A stretch of 64,000 nt of DNA from Pseudomonas yangonensis (GCF_009932725.1 NZ_BLJU01000003.1:547062-611061), one strand, 5' to 3'; positions 19,043-28,556 are shown, counted from the first letter of the stretch. The notes: generated by a model not told the origin, from the letters alone. Numbers and translations are program-made.

Positions 19043-19468
19043 TCAGGCTTCGAGTATGCCTTCCAGGGTGATGGTCGCCTTGAGCACCTTGGACACCGGG
19101 CAGCCGGTCTTGGCCGCTTCCACGGCTTTCTCGAAGGCAGAGCGCTCGGCGCCCGGAATCTTTGCGCGCAGAGTCAGGTGCACCGCGCTGATTTCGAAGC
19201 CGCCATCGACCTTGTCCAGGGTCACCTGCGCCGTGGTTTCGATGCTCTCGGCGGTCATGCCGGCTTCGCCCAGCTCTTTGGACAGGGCCATGGAAAAACA
19301 GCCGGCGTGGGCGGCACCGATCAGCTCTTCGGGGTTGGTGCCGGGCTTGTCCTCGAAACGGGTGTTGAAGCCGTAAGGGGAATCCTTGAGCGCGCCGCTC
19401 TGGGTGGAGATGGTGCCCTTGCCGTCCTTGATGCCGCCCTGCCAGTGGGCCGAAGCTGTCTTCTTCAT
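19043..19468 (-). CDS. osmC: OsmC-type peroxiredoxin
   Basis: A 141-aa member of the OsmC/Ohr family that reduces organic hydroperoxides with thiols. The two redox cysteines are in AAHAGCFSMALSKEL and KTGCPVSKVL. N-terminal features (MKKTASAHWQGGIKDGKGTIST) fit the OsmC rather than the Ohr subgroup. In E. coli it is induced by osmotic stress and stationary phase; no regulatory site is evident here. Confidence 0.9.
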   Translation of the reverse strand: MKKTASAHWQGGIKDGKGTISTQSGALKDSPYGFNTRFEDKPGTNPEELIGAAHAGCFSMALSKELGEAGMTAESIETTAQVTLDKVDGGFEISAVHLTLRAKIPGAERSAFEKAVEAAKTGCPVSKVLKATITLEGILEA

Positions 19469-19549
19469 ATGCGTCTCCCAATGAGTGAACGAGGCCGCCG
19501 ATCTGGCGGCCTGCTCTGTTTCAGAGGGTTGTCACGCTTACAAGTTCTG

Positions 19550-20551
19550 CTAGCCGCGTTGCAGCTCGGCCAGAATGTCGAAGGCGTGCAGGCGGTCGGC
19601 GAAGTCGTACATGTCGCAGGTGAAGATCAGTTCATCCGCCTCGGTTTGTTCGAGCAATTGTTCCAGGCGCTGGCGTACGGTCTGCGGCCCACCGATGGCG
19701 GCCAGGCCGAGAAACTCGCTGACGGCCTGGCGCTCATGCGGCAGCCACAAGCCTTCCATGCTCGCCACTGGCGCGCGCTGCACCAGACTCTGGCCGCGGA
19801 TCAACGCGAGGATGCGCTGGAACGCCGAGGTGGCCAGATGCTGCGCCTGCTCGTCGCTGTCGGCTGCCAGCAGCGGCACGCCGAGCATCACGTAGGGCTT
19901 GTCCAGCACGTCCGAGGGGCGGAAGTGGTTGCGGTAGATGCGGATCGCCTCATGCAGATAGCGCGGCGCGAAGTGCGAGGCGAAGGCGTAGGGCAGCCCT
20001 TTCATGCCGGCCAGCTGGGCGCTGAACAGGCTGGAGCCGAGCAGCCAGATCGGCACATTGGTGCCGGTGCCGGGCATGGCGATCACTCGTTGCCCTTCCT
20101 GTCGCGGGCCGAGGTAGGTCTGCAGCTCCTCGACGTCATTGGGGAAGTCGTCGGCGCTGCCATCGCGGCTGCGGCGCAGGGCATGGGCGGTGTACTGGTC
20201 GGCACCGGGCGCGCGGCCCAGACCCAGTTCGATCCGTCCGGGGTAGAGCGTGGCGAGCGTGCCGAACTGTTCGGCAATCACCAGTGGCGCATGGTTGGGC
20301 AGCATCACCCCGCCGGCGCCGAGGCGGATTCTCGAGGTGCCGGCAGCGAGATAGCCAAGCAGGACGGACGTGGCGGAGCTGGCGATGCCGTCCATGTTGT
20401 GGTGTTCGGCCACCCAGAAGCGCTCGAAGCCGAGGCTTTCGACGTGCCGGGCCAGCGCCAGTGAATTGTGCAGGGCCTGGGCGGCATCGCCGTCATCGCG
20501 GATAGGCGCCAGGTCGAGGGTGGAGAGCTTGATGGAGGCCAGTCGGCTCAT
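19550..20551 (-). CDS. LLM-class flavin-dependent oxidoreductase (luciferase-like)
   Basis: A 333-aa protein of the bacterial luciferase fold, group MsnO8/YhbW. Landmarks are [22 protein letters not shown] near residue 45, the flavin-proximal stretch [25 protein letters not shown], and [12 protein letters not shown]. It would use FMN. The substrate is unknown. It stands alone between osmC and the c-di-GMP gene. Confidence 0.88.
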   Translation of the reverse strand: MSRLASIKLSTLDLAPIRDDGDAAQALHNSLALARHVESLGFERFWVAEHHNMDGIASSATSVLLGYLAAGTSRIRLGAGGVMLPNHAPLVIAEQFGTLATLYPGRIELGLGRAPGADQYTAHALRRSRDGSADDFPNDVEELQTYLGPRQEGQRVIAMPGTGTNVPIWLLGSSLFSAQLAGMKGLPYAFASHFAPRYLHEAIRIYRNHFRPSDVLDKPYVMLGVPLLAADSDEQAQHLATSAFQRILALIRGQSLVQRAPVASMEGLWLPHERQAVSEFLGLAAIGGPQTVRQRLEQLLEQTEADELIFTCDMYDFADRLHAFDILAELQRG

Positions 20552-20666
20552 GGGGAGTCTCCTCGTTGCATGGCCGGCTACTCTAACCCCTTGGCTCGCG
20601 GCCGCGCACGTGATGCGCAGGGATAGTCATCATCGACGCGGATAATGTGCCGGCGCGAGCGGCGCG

Positions 20667-22907
20667 TTATGCCTGTATTCCCTCTGCGCGCAGCGGACAC
20701 CACAGGCCATCGAAGCAGTCCTCGCCGCTGAGCAGGCGCTGCAACTCATGCGGTGCACGCGGCCGGCCGAACCAGTAACCCTGCGCATAGTGGCAACCTT
20801 CGTTGCAGAGAAAATCGAGCTGCGCCTGCTTTTCCACGCCCTCGGCCACCACCGCCAGGCCCAGGCTGCGGCCGAGGCCGATGATCGCCCGGCTGATGGC
20901 CAGCGACTCGCTGTCCTGCGGTGCGCCGGCGATGAAGCTCTTGTCCACCTTGATGATGTGCAGCGGGAAGCGCTTGAGGTAGCCGAGCGAGGAGTAGCCG
21001 GTGCCGAAGTCGTCCAGCGCCAGTTGGATGCCGAGGCTGGCCAGCTCACGCAGGCAAGCCAGGTTCTGCGCGCTGTCTTCCATCAACTGGCTTTCGGTGA
21101 TTTCCAGCACCAGGCTCGACGGCGGCAGCCCGCTGTGCCTGAGGATATCGGCGACGCGCGCAGCGAAATCGCTCTGCTGCAACTGGCGGCTGGACAGGTT
21201 GACCGAGCAGCGCAAGTGCGGCTGCCCACTCAGCTGCCAGTTGCGCACCTGGCTGCACGCCTGCTGCAGCACCCAGTCGCCGACTGCAAGGATTTCGCCG
21301 GACTCTTCCAGGCAAGGGATGAACTCCAACGGTGAGATTTCACGGCCTTGATGCTGCCAGCGCAGCAGTGCTTCCACCCCGATCAGCCGCGGCTGGTTGC
21401 CGTCCAGCTGGCAGATCGGCTGGTACACCAGGCGCAGCTCGCCGCGCGTGCTGGCCTGGGCGAGGGCGCTTTGCAGTTCCAGCTGGCGTTGCGCCTGCTG
21501 CTGCAGCTCGCTGCTGTAGCGGGCAAATTGCGCCTTGCCCGCGCTCTTAGCGCGGTATAACGCCAGATCGGCGGCCTGCAGCGGGTCCAGTGGCTGACCG
21601 CATTCCTGCAGGCCGGCGATGCCGATGCTGGCACTGACCGACAAGGTCTGCTCCGGTAGCCGCAGCGGTGTGTGCAGACTGTCGAGCATGCGTTGGGCGA
21701 CCCGTTCGGCGTCGCCCATGCAGGCCAGGTCGTCGAGCAGGGCGACGAACTCGTCACCGCCGAAGCGCGCCAGATGATCGCCCGGGCGCAGGCAGTGGCT
21801 GAGGCGTTCGGCCACTTCCACCAGCACCCGGTCGCCGGCCTGGTGGCCGAGGCTGTCGTTGATCAGCTTGAAGCGATCGAGGTCGATGAACAGCAGCGCA
21901 GCCTCGCGGGCGCCGGGACGCTGGCGGCGCTGCACCGCCTGTTGCAGCAGCTCGCTGAGGCGGGCGCGGTTGGCCAGGCCGGTGAGCGGATCGTGGCGCG
22001 CGGCATGGTGCAGTTGCTCCTCGGCGGCGCGGCGCTGGCTGATGTCGCTCTGCGAGCCGGCCATGCGGCGCAGGCCGCTGCTGCAGGTATCGGCGACGCC
22101 GCGCACCAGCACCCAGAGGTAGCTGCCGTCGCGGCGGCGAATGCGGTACTCGTGGTGCAGGAAGGGCGACAGGCCGCGCAGGTGGTTGTCGATGGCCTGG
22201 CGCAGGCCGGGCAGATCATCACTGTGTACGCGGCTGAACCAGCTCTGGCTGGTGGGCGATAGGCTGTCTCGGTCAAGGTCGAGCATGCGAATCCAGCGCT
22301 CGGAGAGGTACAGCTGATCCTGCTCCAGCTGCCATTCCCACAGGCCGTCGTTGGCGCCACGCATGGCACGGGCATAGCGTGCCTCGCTGTCCTGCAGCGC
22401 CTTGCGCTGGGCGGCGCCGTAGCTGTCCAGGGCCAGGCCGACGTCGAAGAACACCTTCTTGATCAGGCTGGAGAAGCAGTCGCTGGCCACCGATGAGCCG
22501 AACAGTTCGCTGAGCAGACGATCCAGGTACAGGCGATAGGCGCCAAGGTACCACTTCAGATCGACCCCCACGCGCTGGTGGACCCAGCCGATGCGCAGCC
22601 GCTCCAGCACGTAGGCTTCATCCGGCGGGCTTTGCCAGAGGCCGCGGTAGTACTCGGCCTGACTTCGCTTGAGGCGTTCGATGACGGCCCTGTCGCCGAG
22701 AATGGCTGTTGGCGCCGGGTAGTCGGCCAGTTCCTGATAAAGGCTGTCGACGAAGTTCCGGTTGGCGCGTTCGACGCGCTGCGCATAACGCGCCAGACGC
22801 TCGTTGTCAGCCTGACGCCAGTCGAGAAAACGCAGGCGCTGCCGCAGCTCTTCCGGATCCGGGGCGATGTGTTGGAGCAGTTCCTGGAATTCTTGTTCGT
22901 TGCCCAT
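20667..22907 (-). CDS. Globin-coupled PAS-GGDEF-EAL cyclic-di-GMP enzyme
   Basis: A 746-aa four-domain protein with no membrane segments. Residues about 30-165 look like a globin-coupled sensor: LRIGWVHQRVGVDLKWYLGAY puts a candidate proximal heme ligand at His110. Residues 175-295 are a PAS/PAC domain (RRDGSYLWVLVRGVADT). The GGDEF domain has intact RFGGDEF at 383-387 and an inhibitory RxxD (RPGD, 374-377). The EAL domain keeps EALLRW, NLSSRQL, EITES, LDDFGTGYSSL, KVDKSFI, AEGVE and the final Q. Both synthase and phosphodiesterase activities are therefore possible, with oxygen or another gas as the likely signal. Confidence 0.92.
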   Translation of the reverse strand: MGNEQEFQELLQHIAPDPEELRQRLRFLDWRQADNERLARYAQRVERANRNFVDSLYQELADYPAPTAILGDRAVIERLKRSQAEYYRGLWQSPPDEAYVLERLRIGWVHQRVGVDLKWYLGAYRLYLDRLLSELFGSSVASDCFSSLIKKVFFDVGLALDSYGAAQRKALQDSEARYARAMRGANDGLWEWQLEQDQLYLSERWIRMLDLDRDSLSPTSQSWFSRVHSDDLPGLRQAIDNHLRGLSPFLHHEYRIRRRDGSYLWVLVRGVADTCSSGLRRMAGSQSDISQRRAAEEQLHHAARHDPLTGLANRARLSELLQQAVQRRQRPGAREAALLFIDLDRFKLINDSLGHQAGDRVLVEVAERLSHCLRPGDHLARFGGDEFVALLDDLACMGDAERVAQRMLDSLHTPLRLPEQTLSVSASIGIAGLQECGQPLDPLQAADLALYRAKSAGKAQFARYSSELQQQAQRQLELQSALAQASTRGELRLVYQPICQLDGNQPRLIGVEALLRWQHQGREISPLEFIPCLEESGEILAVGDWVLQQACSQVRNWQLSGQPHLRCSVNLSSRQLQQSDFAARVADILRHSGLPPSSLVLEITESQLMEDSAQNLACLRELASLGIQLALDDFGTGYSSLGYLKRFPLHIIKVDKSFIAGAPQDSESLAISRAIIGLGRSLGLAVVAEGVEKQAQLDFLCNEGCHYAQGYWFGRPRAPHELQRLLSGEDCFDGLWCPLRAEGIQA

Positions 22908-22933
22908 CTCAGCCTCGTGCTTTTCCTCGGCGC

Positions 22934-22985
22934 AAAAAAAAGCGCCGCCGGCCGCGCTTCCCGAAGGAAGGCGGCCAGCGGCGCT
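22934..22985 (-). terminator. Rho-independent terminator
   Basis: On the minus strand, AGCGCCGC at 22985 pairs with GCGGCGCT at 22941, with inner pairing (GGCCGC/GCGGCC), and is followed by eight T. It ends the small gene at 23053 before the globin-GGDEF-EAL gene, which must use its own promoter. Confidence 0.85.
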
Positions 22986-23052
22986 CTGTCTTGCAGGCCC
23001 TGTGTCCTGCCCGGCAAAGCCGGTCTCCGCGCGGGGGCGGAACCTAATAGGC

Positions 23053-23370
23053 TTAGCTTTTACCGCATTGCCCCAGCGTGGACAACTCTTCGCGCAGCTG
23101 GCTCAGGCGTTTGCGCAGCTCGGCCAGTTGGCCCGACTTGAAGGCGTGTCGGGTGCGTTCGAGAACCTCGATGGCCTCGTCGAGATTGCTCTGCACATCG
23201 CCCAGGCTGCCCACCGGCAAGCGTTGCAGCCAGCGGCACAGCGGCTGCTGCTGGCAACTGTCGAGGCTATCGATCACCTGACAGTGAGGTGCCTGATCGC
23301 GCAGCAGATGGGTTATCTGCTGGCTGGAAACAGTGTCCGGCAGGCTAAGCAGCAGGTGGGTCCGAGACAT
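23053..23370 (-). CDS. Hypothetical cytoplasmic protein
   Basis: A 105-aa protein starting MSRTHLLLSLPDTVS; an upstream in-frame start would add 11 residues. It has two cysteine-rich stretches (HCQVIDSLDSCQQQPLC) and a helical C-terminal half likely to be coiled coil (LDEAIEVLERTRHAF, LRKRLSQLREEL). I recognise no family. A strong terminator follows, so it is a single-gene unit. Confidence 0.65.
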   Translation of the reverse strand: MSRTHLLLSLPDTVSSQQITHLLRDQAPHCQVIDSLDSCQQQPLCRWLQRLPVGSLGDVQSNLDEAIEVLERTRHAFKSGQLAELRKRLSQLREELSTLGQCGKS

Positions 23371-23655
23371 GGATGATCGCGCTATATGGCAATTGGCTAG
23401 CAATACTAGGGTGCCGCTGCTGGCGCTTTATTGATCAGGATCAGTCCGGGCCGCGGTGAATCGACGCATGGCCCGCTCGCTCTGGACGCAATGGCAGGGA
23501 TCGTGCGGGAAGCTTTCCGGGGAGCGCGTCTCACAAGCGGTTACGACCGATTGGCCAACAATGCGTGCATATTCGCCGTGAGCGGTTAGACTTCCCACCC
23601 GGACGTCGCTCACAAGGCGCGCTCGCTCAAAAACAACAGAAAAAGGAGATTTCCC

Positions 23656-24627
23656 ATGAAAGGCAAATCCTTGGCATGGGTCCTGTCCGCCGCGCTCGCG
23701 GGCACTGCCCTGAGTGGCATGGCACAGGCCGAAGAGAAATTCGTCACCATCGGCACCGGCGGCCAGACAGGCGTCTACTACGTAGCCGGTCAGTCCATCT
23801 GCCGCTTCCTCAACCGTGGCTCGGCCGAGCACGGTATCAAGTGCAACGCCCCGGCCAGCGGTGGCGGCGTGGCCAACGTGAACGGCATTCGCAGCGGCGA
23901 ATTCAACTTCGGCATCATGCAGTCCGACCATCAGTTCAAGGCCCTCAATGGCGCTGCGCCGTTCGAAGCCGAAGGCGCGATGAGCGATATCCGTGCGGTG
24001 TTCTCGCTGCAGAGCGAAGTGTTCACCATCCTCGCCCGCCGTGACGCCAACATCAAAAGCTTCGATGACCTCAAGGGCAAGCGCGTAAACGTCGGCAACC
24101 CGGGTTCCGGTCAGCGCGACACCCTGGAAGAGATCATGGCCGTCAAAGGCTGGGATCGTTCCGCCTTCGCCCTGGCTGCCGAGCTGAAGCCGGCCGAGCA
24201 GGCCAGCGCACTGGGCGACAACAACATCGACGCCATGACCTACTTCGTTGGTCATCCCAACGGCGCGATCCAGGAAGCCACCACCACCACCGACGCGGTG
24301 CTGGTTCCGGTGACCGGCGCCGAGATCGACAAGCTGCTGGGCGAGAAGACCTACTACACCAAGGCTGACATCCCAGGCGGTCTGTACAAGGGCAACGACC
24401 AGCCGACTCCGTCCATCGGCGGCAAGGCCGTGCTGTCCACCAGCGCCAAGGCTGATCCGGAAGTGGTCTACCAGCTGGTCAAGTCGGTGTTCGACAATAT
24501 CGATCGCTTCAAGCGTCTGCACCCGGCCTTCGCTGACCTGAAGGAAGAGGACATGATCAAGGTCGGTCTGACTGCCCCGCTGCACGAAGGTGCCGAGCGT
24601 TACTACAAAGAGCGCGGCTGGCTGTAA
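23656..24627 (+). CDS. TAXI-family TRAP transporter solute-binding protein (copy 1)
   Basis: A 323-aa periplasmic binding protein with signal peptide (cleavage near GMAQA|E). The TAXI hallmark FVTIGTGGQTGVYYVAGQSI is at the mature N-terminus, and the cysteine pair CRF...KC follows. GDNNIDAMTYFVGHPNGAIQE and PEVVYQLVKSVFDNIDRFK are further family landmarks. AAAAGGAG lies just before the ATG. A strong terminator follows, so it is a separate transcription unit from the permease at 28587, which it probably serves. The ligand is unknown; carboxylates or amino acids are typical. Confidence 0.9.
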   Translation: MKGKSLAWVLSAALAGTALSGMAQAEEKFVTIGTGGQTGVYYVAGQSICRFLNRGSAEHGIKCNAPASGGGVANVNGIRSGEFNFGIMQSDHQFKALNGAAPFEAEGAMSDIRAVFSLQSEVFTILARRDANIKSFDDLKGKRVNVGNPGSGQRDTLEEIMAVKGWDRSAFALAAELKPAEQASALGDNNIDAMTYFVGHPNGAIQEATTTTDAVLVPVTGAEIDKLLGEKTYYTKADIPGGLYKGNDQPTPSIGGKAVLSTSAKADPEVVYQLVKSVFDNIDRFKRLHPAFADLKEEDMIKVGLTAPLHEGAERYYKERGWL

Positions 24628-24650
24628 GTCAGCACCCCGGCGCTAGACGA

Positions 24651-24679
24651 AACCGCGGCCCTGGCCGCGGTTTTCTTTT
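24651..24679 (+). terminator. Rho-independent terminator after TAXI copy 1
   Basis: AACCGCGGCC (24651-24660) pairs perfectly with GGCCGCGGTT (24663-24672) over a 2-base loop and runs into TTCTTTTG. It separates the binding-protein gene from the convergent LysR gene. Confidence 0.88.
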
Positions 24680-24693
24680 GTCCCGGATTTGCC

Positions 24694-25599
24694 TCAGTCC
24701 TGCTCATCGAGCAGGTCGATGGCCAGCCTCTGCAGACGTTTCAGCAGCGCCTGCTGAGCGGCCGAGGGGGTCTCGTCGAAGCGCCGCAACAGGTAAAGGG
24801 GCACGGGGATCACGGGTTCCAGCGGGCGGGCCTGAACCTCTCCGAGATTGCCTGACAGGGCCGTGAACGGGTCGACCAGCGCCAGCCCCTGCCCGGCGGC
24901 TACCAGCATGCGGGCCAGTTGGTAGGTCTGGACCGAAATGTCGATACGGGCAGGCGGGTCCAGCTCCTGGATGTGCCCGCGCAGCAGACCGCCCAATGCA
25001 TCTCGTGTGTCCAGACCGATCAGGCTCAGCCCCGCCATGTTCTGCAGGCGCATGGGCGTCGCGCATTCCTGCTCACTCCACCAACCCGGTGGGGCGATGG
25101 CCATCATCCGCCCCTGAGTCAGCACTTCAGTGTGCAGGTCCGGATGCTCCACACGTTGCAGCGTCAGGCCCATATCGGCCTCGCGCAACAACAGTGCCTG
25201 GATGATTTCGCTGGTGTGCTGGGTCGCAAGGTCGCATCGGGTGTGCGGAAATTCGGCGCGCCAGTCGCATACCACGTCAGGCAGCAGGGTCTGCGCCAGG
25301 GTAGGTGTGCAGATCAGGCGCAGCGCCCGTTCCTCGCCGCGGCGCAGGCTATCGGACAGGCGCCGCAGATCCTGCAGCTCGGCAGCGAGGCGTTCGGTCT
25401 GTTGCTGCAGTATCCGCGCTTCTGCGGTGGGCAGCAGCTTGCCGCGTACACGGCTGAACAGGGCAAAACCCAGCTGCTGTTCGGCATGCTGCAGAATCTT
25501 GCTGGCAGCCGGCTGGGAGATGTGCAGCAGCTCAGCTGCAGCCGTGAGACTCCCGGTCTGCAGGACTGCCTGAAACAGTTCGACGTGGCGTAGGCGCAT
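24694..25599 (-). CDS. LysR-family transcriptional regulator
   Basis: A regulator of about 301 aa. The N-terminal helix-turn-helix is FQAVLQTGSLTAAAELLHISQPAASKILQHAE, followed by LFSRVRGKLLPTAEA. The remainder is a periplasmic-binding-like effector domain. The ATG start is chosen; a TTG two codons upstream has better spacing from GGGAG and cannot be excluded. It is divergent from the dadA-like gene over a 126-base gap, the classic arrangement for a LysR protein controlling its neighbour. Confidence 0.88.
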   Translation of the reverse strand: MRLRHVELFQAVLQTGSLTAAAELLHISQPAASKILQHAEQQLGFALFSRVRGKLLPTAEARILQQQTERLAAELQDLRRLSDSLRRGEERALRLICTPTLAQTLLPDVVCDWRAEFPHTRCDLATQHTSEIIQALLLREADMGLTLQRVEHPDLHTEVLTQGRMMAIAPPGWWSEQECATPMRLQNMAGLSLIGLDTRDALGGLLRGHIQELDPPARIDISVQTYQLARMLVAAGQGLALVDPFTALSGNLGEVQARPLEPVIPVPLYLLRRFDETPSAAQQALLKRLQRLAIDLLDEQD

Positions 25600-25725
25600 C
25601 AGCAATCAGAGCTCCCGCGTGGTCGAGGGAACATAACCTAGGGTTATGGGCTGCCGCCATCTTTTCATTGGCCGCCCGTTTCGCCCCTTCATACCCTGAC
25701 TTCATTCAGATGCGGGGGATGGATC

Positions 25726-26967
25726 ATGCGGGTCGCGGTTATCGGTGGTGGGGTGATAGGGCTGAGCACGGCCTACGCGCTGCTGCGTCAAGGGTATCGG
25801 GTGGATCTGATCGAGCAGCGTGAGGAAGTGGCGCTGGAGACCAGCTTCGCCAACGGCGGTCAGCTCAGTTATCGCTATGTTTCACCCTTGGCCGATGCCG
25901 GCGTGCCGCTGCAGGCGCTGTCCTGGATGCTGCAGGGTAATGCCCCGCTGCGTTTTCGCCCCAGTCTGAGCCCGCATCAGTGGCAATGGTGCCTGCGCTT
26001 TCTGCTGGCTTGCCGTCGCTCGGTGAACCAGCGCAATGGCGCCCACCTGCTGCGCCTGGCCTTGTACAGCCAGTCGGTGTTGCAGGGCTGGCGTGAGCAT
26101 GAGGCGCTGGATGATTTCTCCTGGCGGGCCAATGGCAAGCTGGTGATCTACCGCAACGCTGCGAGCTGGAACAAGGCGCGCAACGCAGTCGGCGAATCGG
26201 CGCATCAACGCCTGCTCGATGCCGATCAATGCCTTGAGCTGGAGCCCGCCCTCGAGGGTGTGGCCGGACAATTTCAGGGCGGCGTCTTCGCGGCCGGCGA
26301 TGAGGTCGGTGATTGTCATCAGTTCTGCCGGCAACTGCTGCGCAAGCTGCGCAGCGATCCTTCGTTTCGCCTGCATGCCGGGCAGCGGGTCACTGCCCTA
26401 CCTCGGGAGCACGGCAGGGTGAGGGCCGTGGCGCTGCAAGGCGGGGAACTGGAGGTCGATCATGTGGTGGTCGCAGCCGGTATCGGCAGCGTGGCCTTGC
26501 TCCGCCCGCTGGGCTTGCGGCTGCCGATATACCCGCTCAAGGGCTACAGCCTCACCCTGCCGCTGGCCGACCGTGCAGCGGGCCCGGAGACCAACGTCAC
26601 CGATTACGATCACAAGGTGGTCTACGCCCGCCTGGGCGAACGCTTGCGGGTTGCTGCAATGGTCGATATCGGCGGTTGGGATGCCACGCCAGACCCTGAT
26701 CGGCTGGCCGAGTTGAGACAGCTTGCCCAGGCCAGCTTTCCCCGCGCGGGCGATTACGCGGCTGCCGAGCCCTGGGCGGGAATGCGCCCGGCGACGCCGG
26801 AGGGCACGCCGCTGTTGGGCGCCAGCGGTATCGGCAATCTCTGGCTGAACGTGGGCCATGGCAGCCTGGGCTTCACCCTGGCCTGCGGCAGCGCCGAGGT
26901 GCTGACGCAACTGATAGGCCGGCGGCAACCGGCGATCGCTCTCGATGGCTTGCAGTTGGCGTCCTGA
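25726..26967 (+). CDS. DadA-like D-amino acid dehydrogenase (FAD)
   Basis: A 413-aa FAD enzyme that oxidises D-amino acids to 2-oxo acids via the imino acid. The dinucleotide fold is VAVIGGGVIGLSTAYALLRQG, followed by the DadA-type stretch ETSFANGGQLSYRYVSPLADAGVP. The C-terminal motif PWAGMRPATPEGTPLLG and NVGHGSLGFTLACGSAEVL also fits DadA. It is followed after 35 bases by ridA, which deals with the imine product. Substrate preference cannot be read from sequence, and the gene is probably not the main dadA. Confidence 0.87.
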   Translation: MRVAVIGGGVIGLSTAYALLRQGYRVDLIEQREEVALETSFANGGQLSYRYVSPLADAGVPLQALSWMLQGNAPLRFRPSLSPHQWQWCLRFLLACRRSVNQRNGAHLLRLALYSQSVLQGWREHEALDDFSWRANGKLVIYRNAASWNKARNAVGESAHQRLLDADQCLELEPALEGVAGQFQGGVFAAGDEVGDCHQFCRQLLRKLRSDPSFRLHAGQRVTALPREHGRVRAVALQGGELEVDHVVVAAGIGSVALLRPLGLRLPIYPLKGYSLTLPLADRAAGPETNVTDYDHKVVYARLGERLRVAAMVDIGGWDATPDPDRLAELRQLAQASFPRAGDYAAAEPWAGMRPATPEGTPLLGASGIGNLWLNVGHGSLGFTLACGSAEVLTQLIGRRQPAIALDGLQLAS

Positions 26968-27002
26968 GACCACCCGAACACTTACAACAGCAGGAGTTTG
27001 CC

Positions 27003-27365
27003 ATGTCCGTGCAACGTATGCAGACCAACGACCGCCTTTCTGGTGCGACGATCTTTTCCGATCTGGTTTTCCTCTCCGGCCAGGTGCCGGGCGACCGCAG
27101 CCAGGACGTAGCGGGCCAGACCGCCCAGGTGCTGGAAAAGATCGACACGCTGCTGGCCGAGGCAGGATCGGATCGGAGCCACATGCTCAGCGCGCAGATC
27201 TGGCTGAAAGACATCGAGAAGGATTTTGCCGCCATGAACACGGTCTGGAGTGATTGGCTGCCAGCGGGCTGCGCGCCTGCCCGGGCGACGGTCGAGGCAC
27301 GTCTGGCTTCTGCCGATGTTCTGGTCGAGATCATGGTCATTGCAGTGCGTAAAACGGCGGCTTAG
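27003..27365 (+). CDS. RidA-family enamine/imine deaminase
   Basis: A 120-aa protein of the YjgF/YER057c/UK114 family that hydrolyses reactive imines and enamines released by flavin or PLP enzymes. Landmarks are FLSGQVPGD, the arginine in PARATVEARLASADVLVEI that binds the carboxylate, and the family C-terminus. AGGAG precedes the ATG. Its place directly after a D-amino acid dehydrogenase points to imino acid clearance. Confidence 0.9.
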   Translation: MSVQRMQTNDRLSGATIFSDLVFLSGQVPGDRSQDVAGQTAQVLEKIDTLLAEAGSDRSHMLSAQIWLKDIEKDFAAMNTVWSDWLPAGCAPARATVEARLASADVLVEIMVIAVRKTAA

Positions 27366-27442
27366 CGGCCGCATTTGTTCCACCGATGGCGCTGGCGAGA
27401 CAGCCCATCGACCGTTCGAAACAACAACACGAGGACGTTGAT

Positions 27443-28414
27443 ATGCAGCAGCATCGAATCATGGGCTTTCTGGCCTGTGTCATGGGCAGCACCTTGCTGA
27501 GCAGCCCCCTGGTCGCTCAGGAACGCTACGTGACCATCGGCACCGGTGGACAGACGGGGGTTTATTACACAGCCGGACAGTCGATCTGTCGGTTCCTCAA
27601 TCGCAGTGGCGCCGAGCACGGCATCAAGTGCAACGCGCCGTCTTCCGCGGGCAGCGTCAGCAACATTGCCTCGATCAAGAGCGGCGACTACGACTTCGGG
27701 TTCATCCAGTCCGATCACCAGAACAAGGCGCTCTCGGGCCAGGCGCCTTTCGACCAGGAGGGCGCTGTCGAAGATCTGCGCGTGGTCTTCTCCCTGCAGA
27801 GCGAGATCCTAACGGTAGTCGCCCGTGCAGACAGCGGTATCGAGACCTTCGCCGACCTCAAGGGCAAGCGCGTGAACATTGGCGTGCCGGGCTCTGGCAG
27901 TCGCGATACCTTCGATGAGGTGATCCAGGCCAGCGGCTGGAGCAAGTCCGACTTCGCCCTCGCCGCTGAACTCAAACCTGCGGAGATGGCGGCCGCGCTG
28001 GGGGACAACAATCTGGATGCCATCACCTATGTGGTCGGTCATCCGAGTGGTGCCATCCAGGAGGCCATGGCGACCGTGCAAACCCGCCTGATCCCGGTCA
28101 CTGGCCCTGATATCGACAAGCTCCTGGCACAGGCCAGCTACTTCACCAGGGCGGATATCCCGGCGGGTGTCTACCCTGGAGTGGAACAGGCCGTTCCGTC
28201 CATCGGCGGTAAAGCGGTGCTGGCCACCTCGGCCAGGACCGATCCCGAGGTCGTCTACCAGTTGGTCAAGTCGGTGTTCGATAACCTGGAGCGCTTCAAG
28301 CGCCTGCACCCGGCCTTTGCCGATCTGCAGGCCGAGGACATGATAAAGGCGGGGCTGACGGCTCCCATGCATGACGGGGCAATACGTTTCTATAAGGAAA
28401 AAGGCTGGCTCTAG
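27443..28414 (+). CDS. TAXI-family TRAP transporter solute-binding protein (copy 2)
   Basis: A 323-aa paralogue of the protein at 23656, the same length and aligning without gaps in the mature part. About two thirds of residues look identical by eye. The start is the ATG after GAGGA; an in-frame extension upstream is not conserved. The signal peptide ends near PLVAQ|E, and the hallmark is YVTIGTGGQTGVYYTAGQSI. It is last in the dadA-ridA transcription unit and is followed by a terminator ahead of the permease gene. Confidence 0.9.
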   Translation: MQQHRIMGFLACVMGSTLLSSPLVAQERYVTIGTGGQTGVYYTAGQSICRFLNRSGAEHGIKCNAPSSAGSVSNIASIKSGDYDFGFIQSDHQNKALSGQAPFDQEGAVEDLRVVFSLQSEILTVVARADSGIETFADLKGKRVNIGVPGSGSRDTFDEVIQASGWSKSDFALAAELKPAEMAAALGDNNLDAITYVVGHPSGAIQEAMATVQTRLIPVTGPDIDKLLAQASYFTRADIPAGVYPGVEQAVPSIGGKAVLATSARTDPEVVYQLVKSVFDNLERFKRLHPAFADLQAEDMIKAGLTAPMHDGAIRFYKEKGWL

Positions 28415-28522
28415 CCGGGGTGGAGAGTCTCCGGCTGGGCTCTAAACTCTTCGATAACGGGCGCAGTTGAGCTGGGATAGGTAAACTGCGCGCTCAGAGC
28501 CCCTGTTACAGGCTCAAAAACC

Positions 28523-28556
28523 GAGCCCCTCCGTCAGCGAGGGGCTCGCCGTTTTT
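28523..28556 (+). terminator. Rho-independent terminator between TAXI copy 2 and TRAP permease
   Basis: GAGCCCCTC (28523-28531) pairs with GAGGGGCTC (28539-28547), followed by GCCGTTTTT. It lies 31 bases before the permease ATG, so the permease depends on read-through or on a promoter inside or very near this hairpin. Confidence 0.85.
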
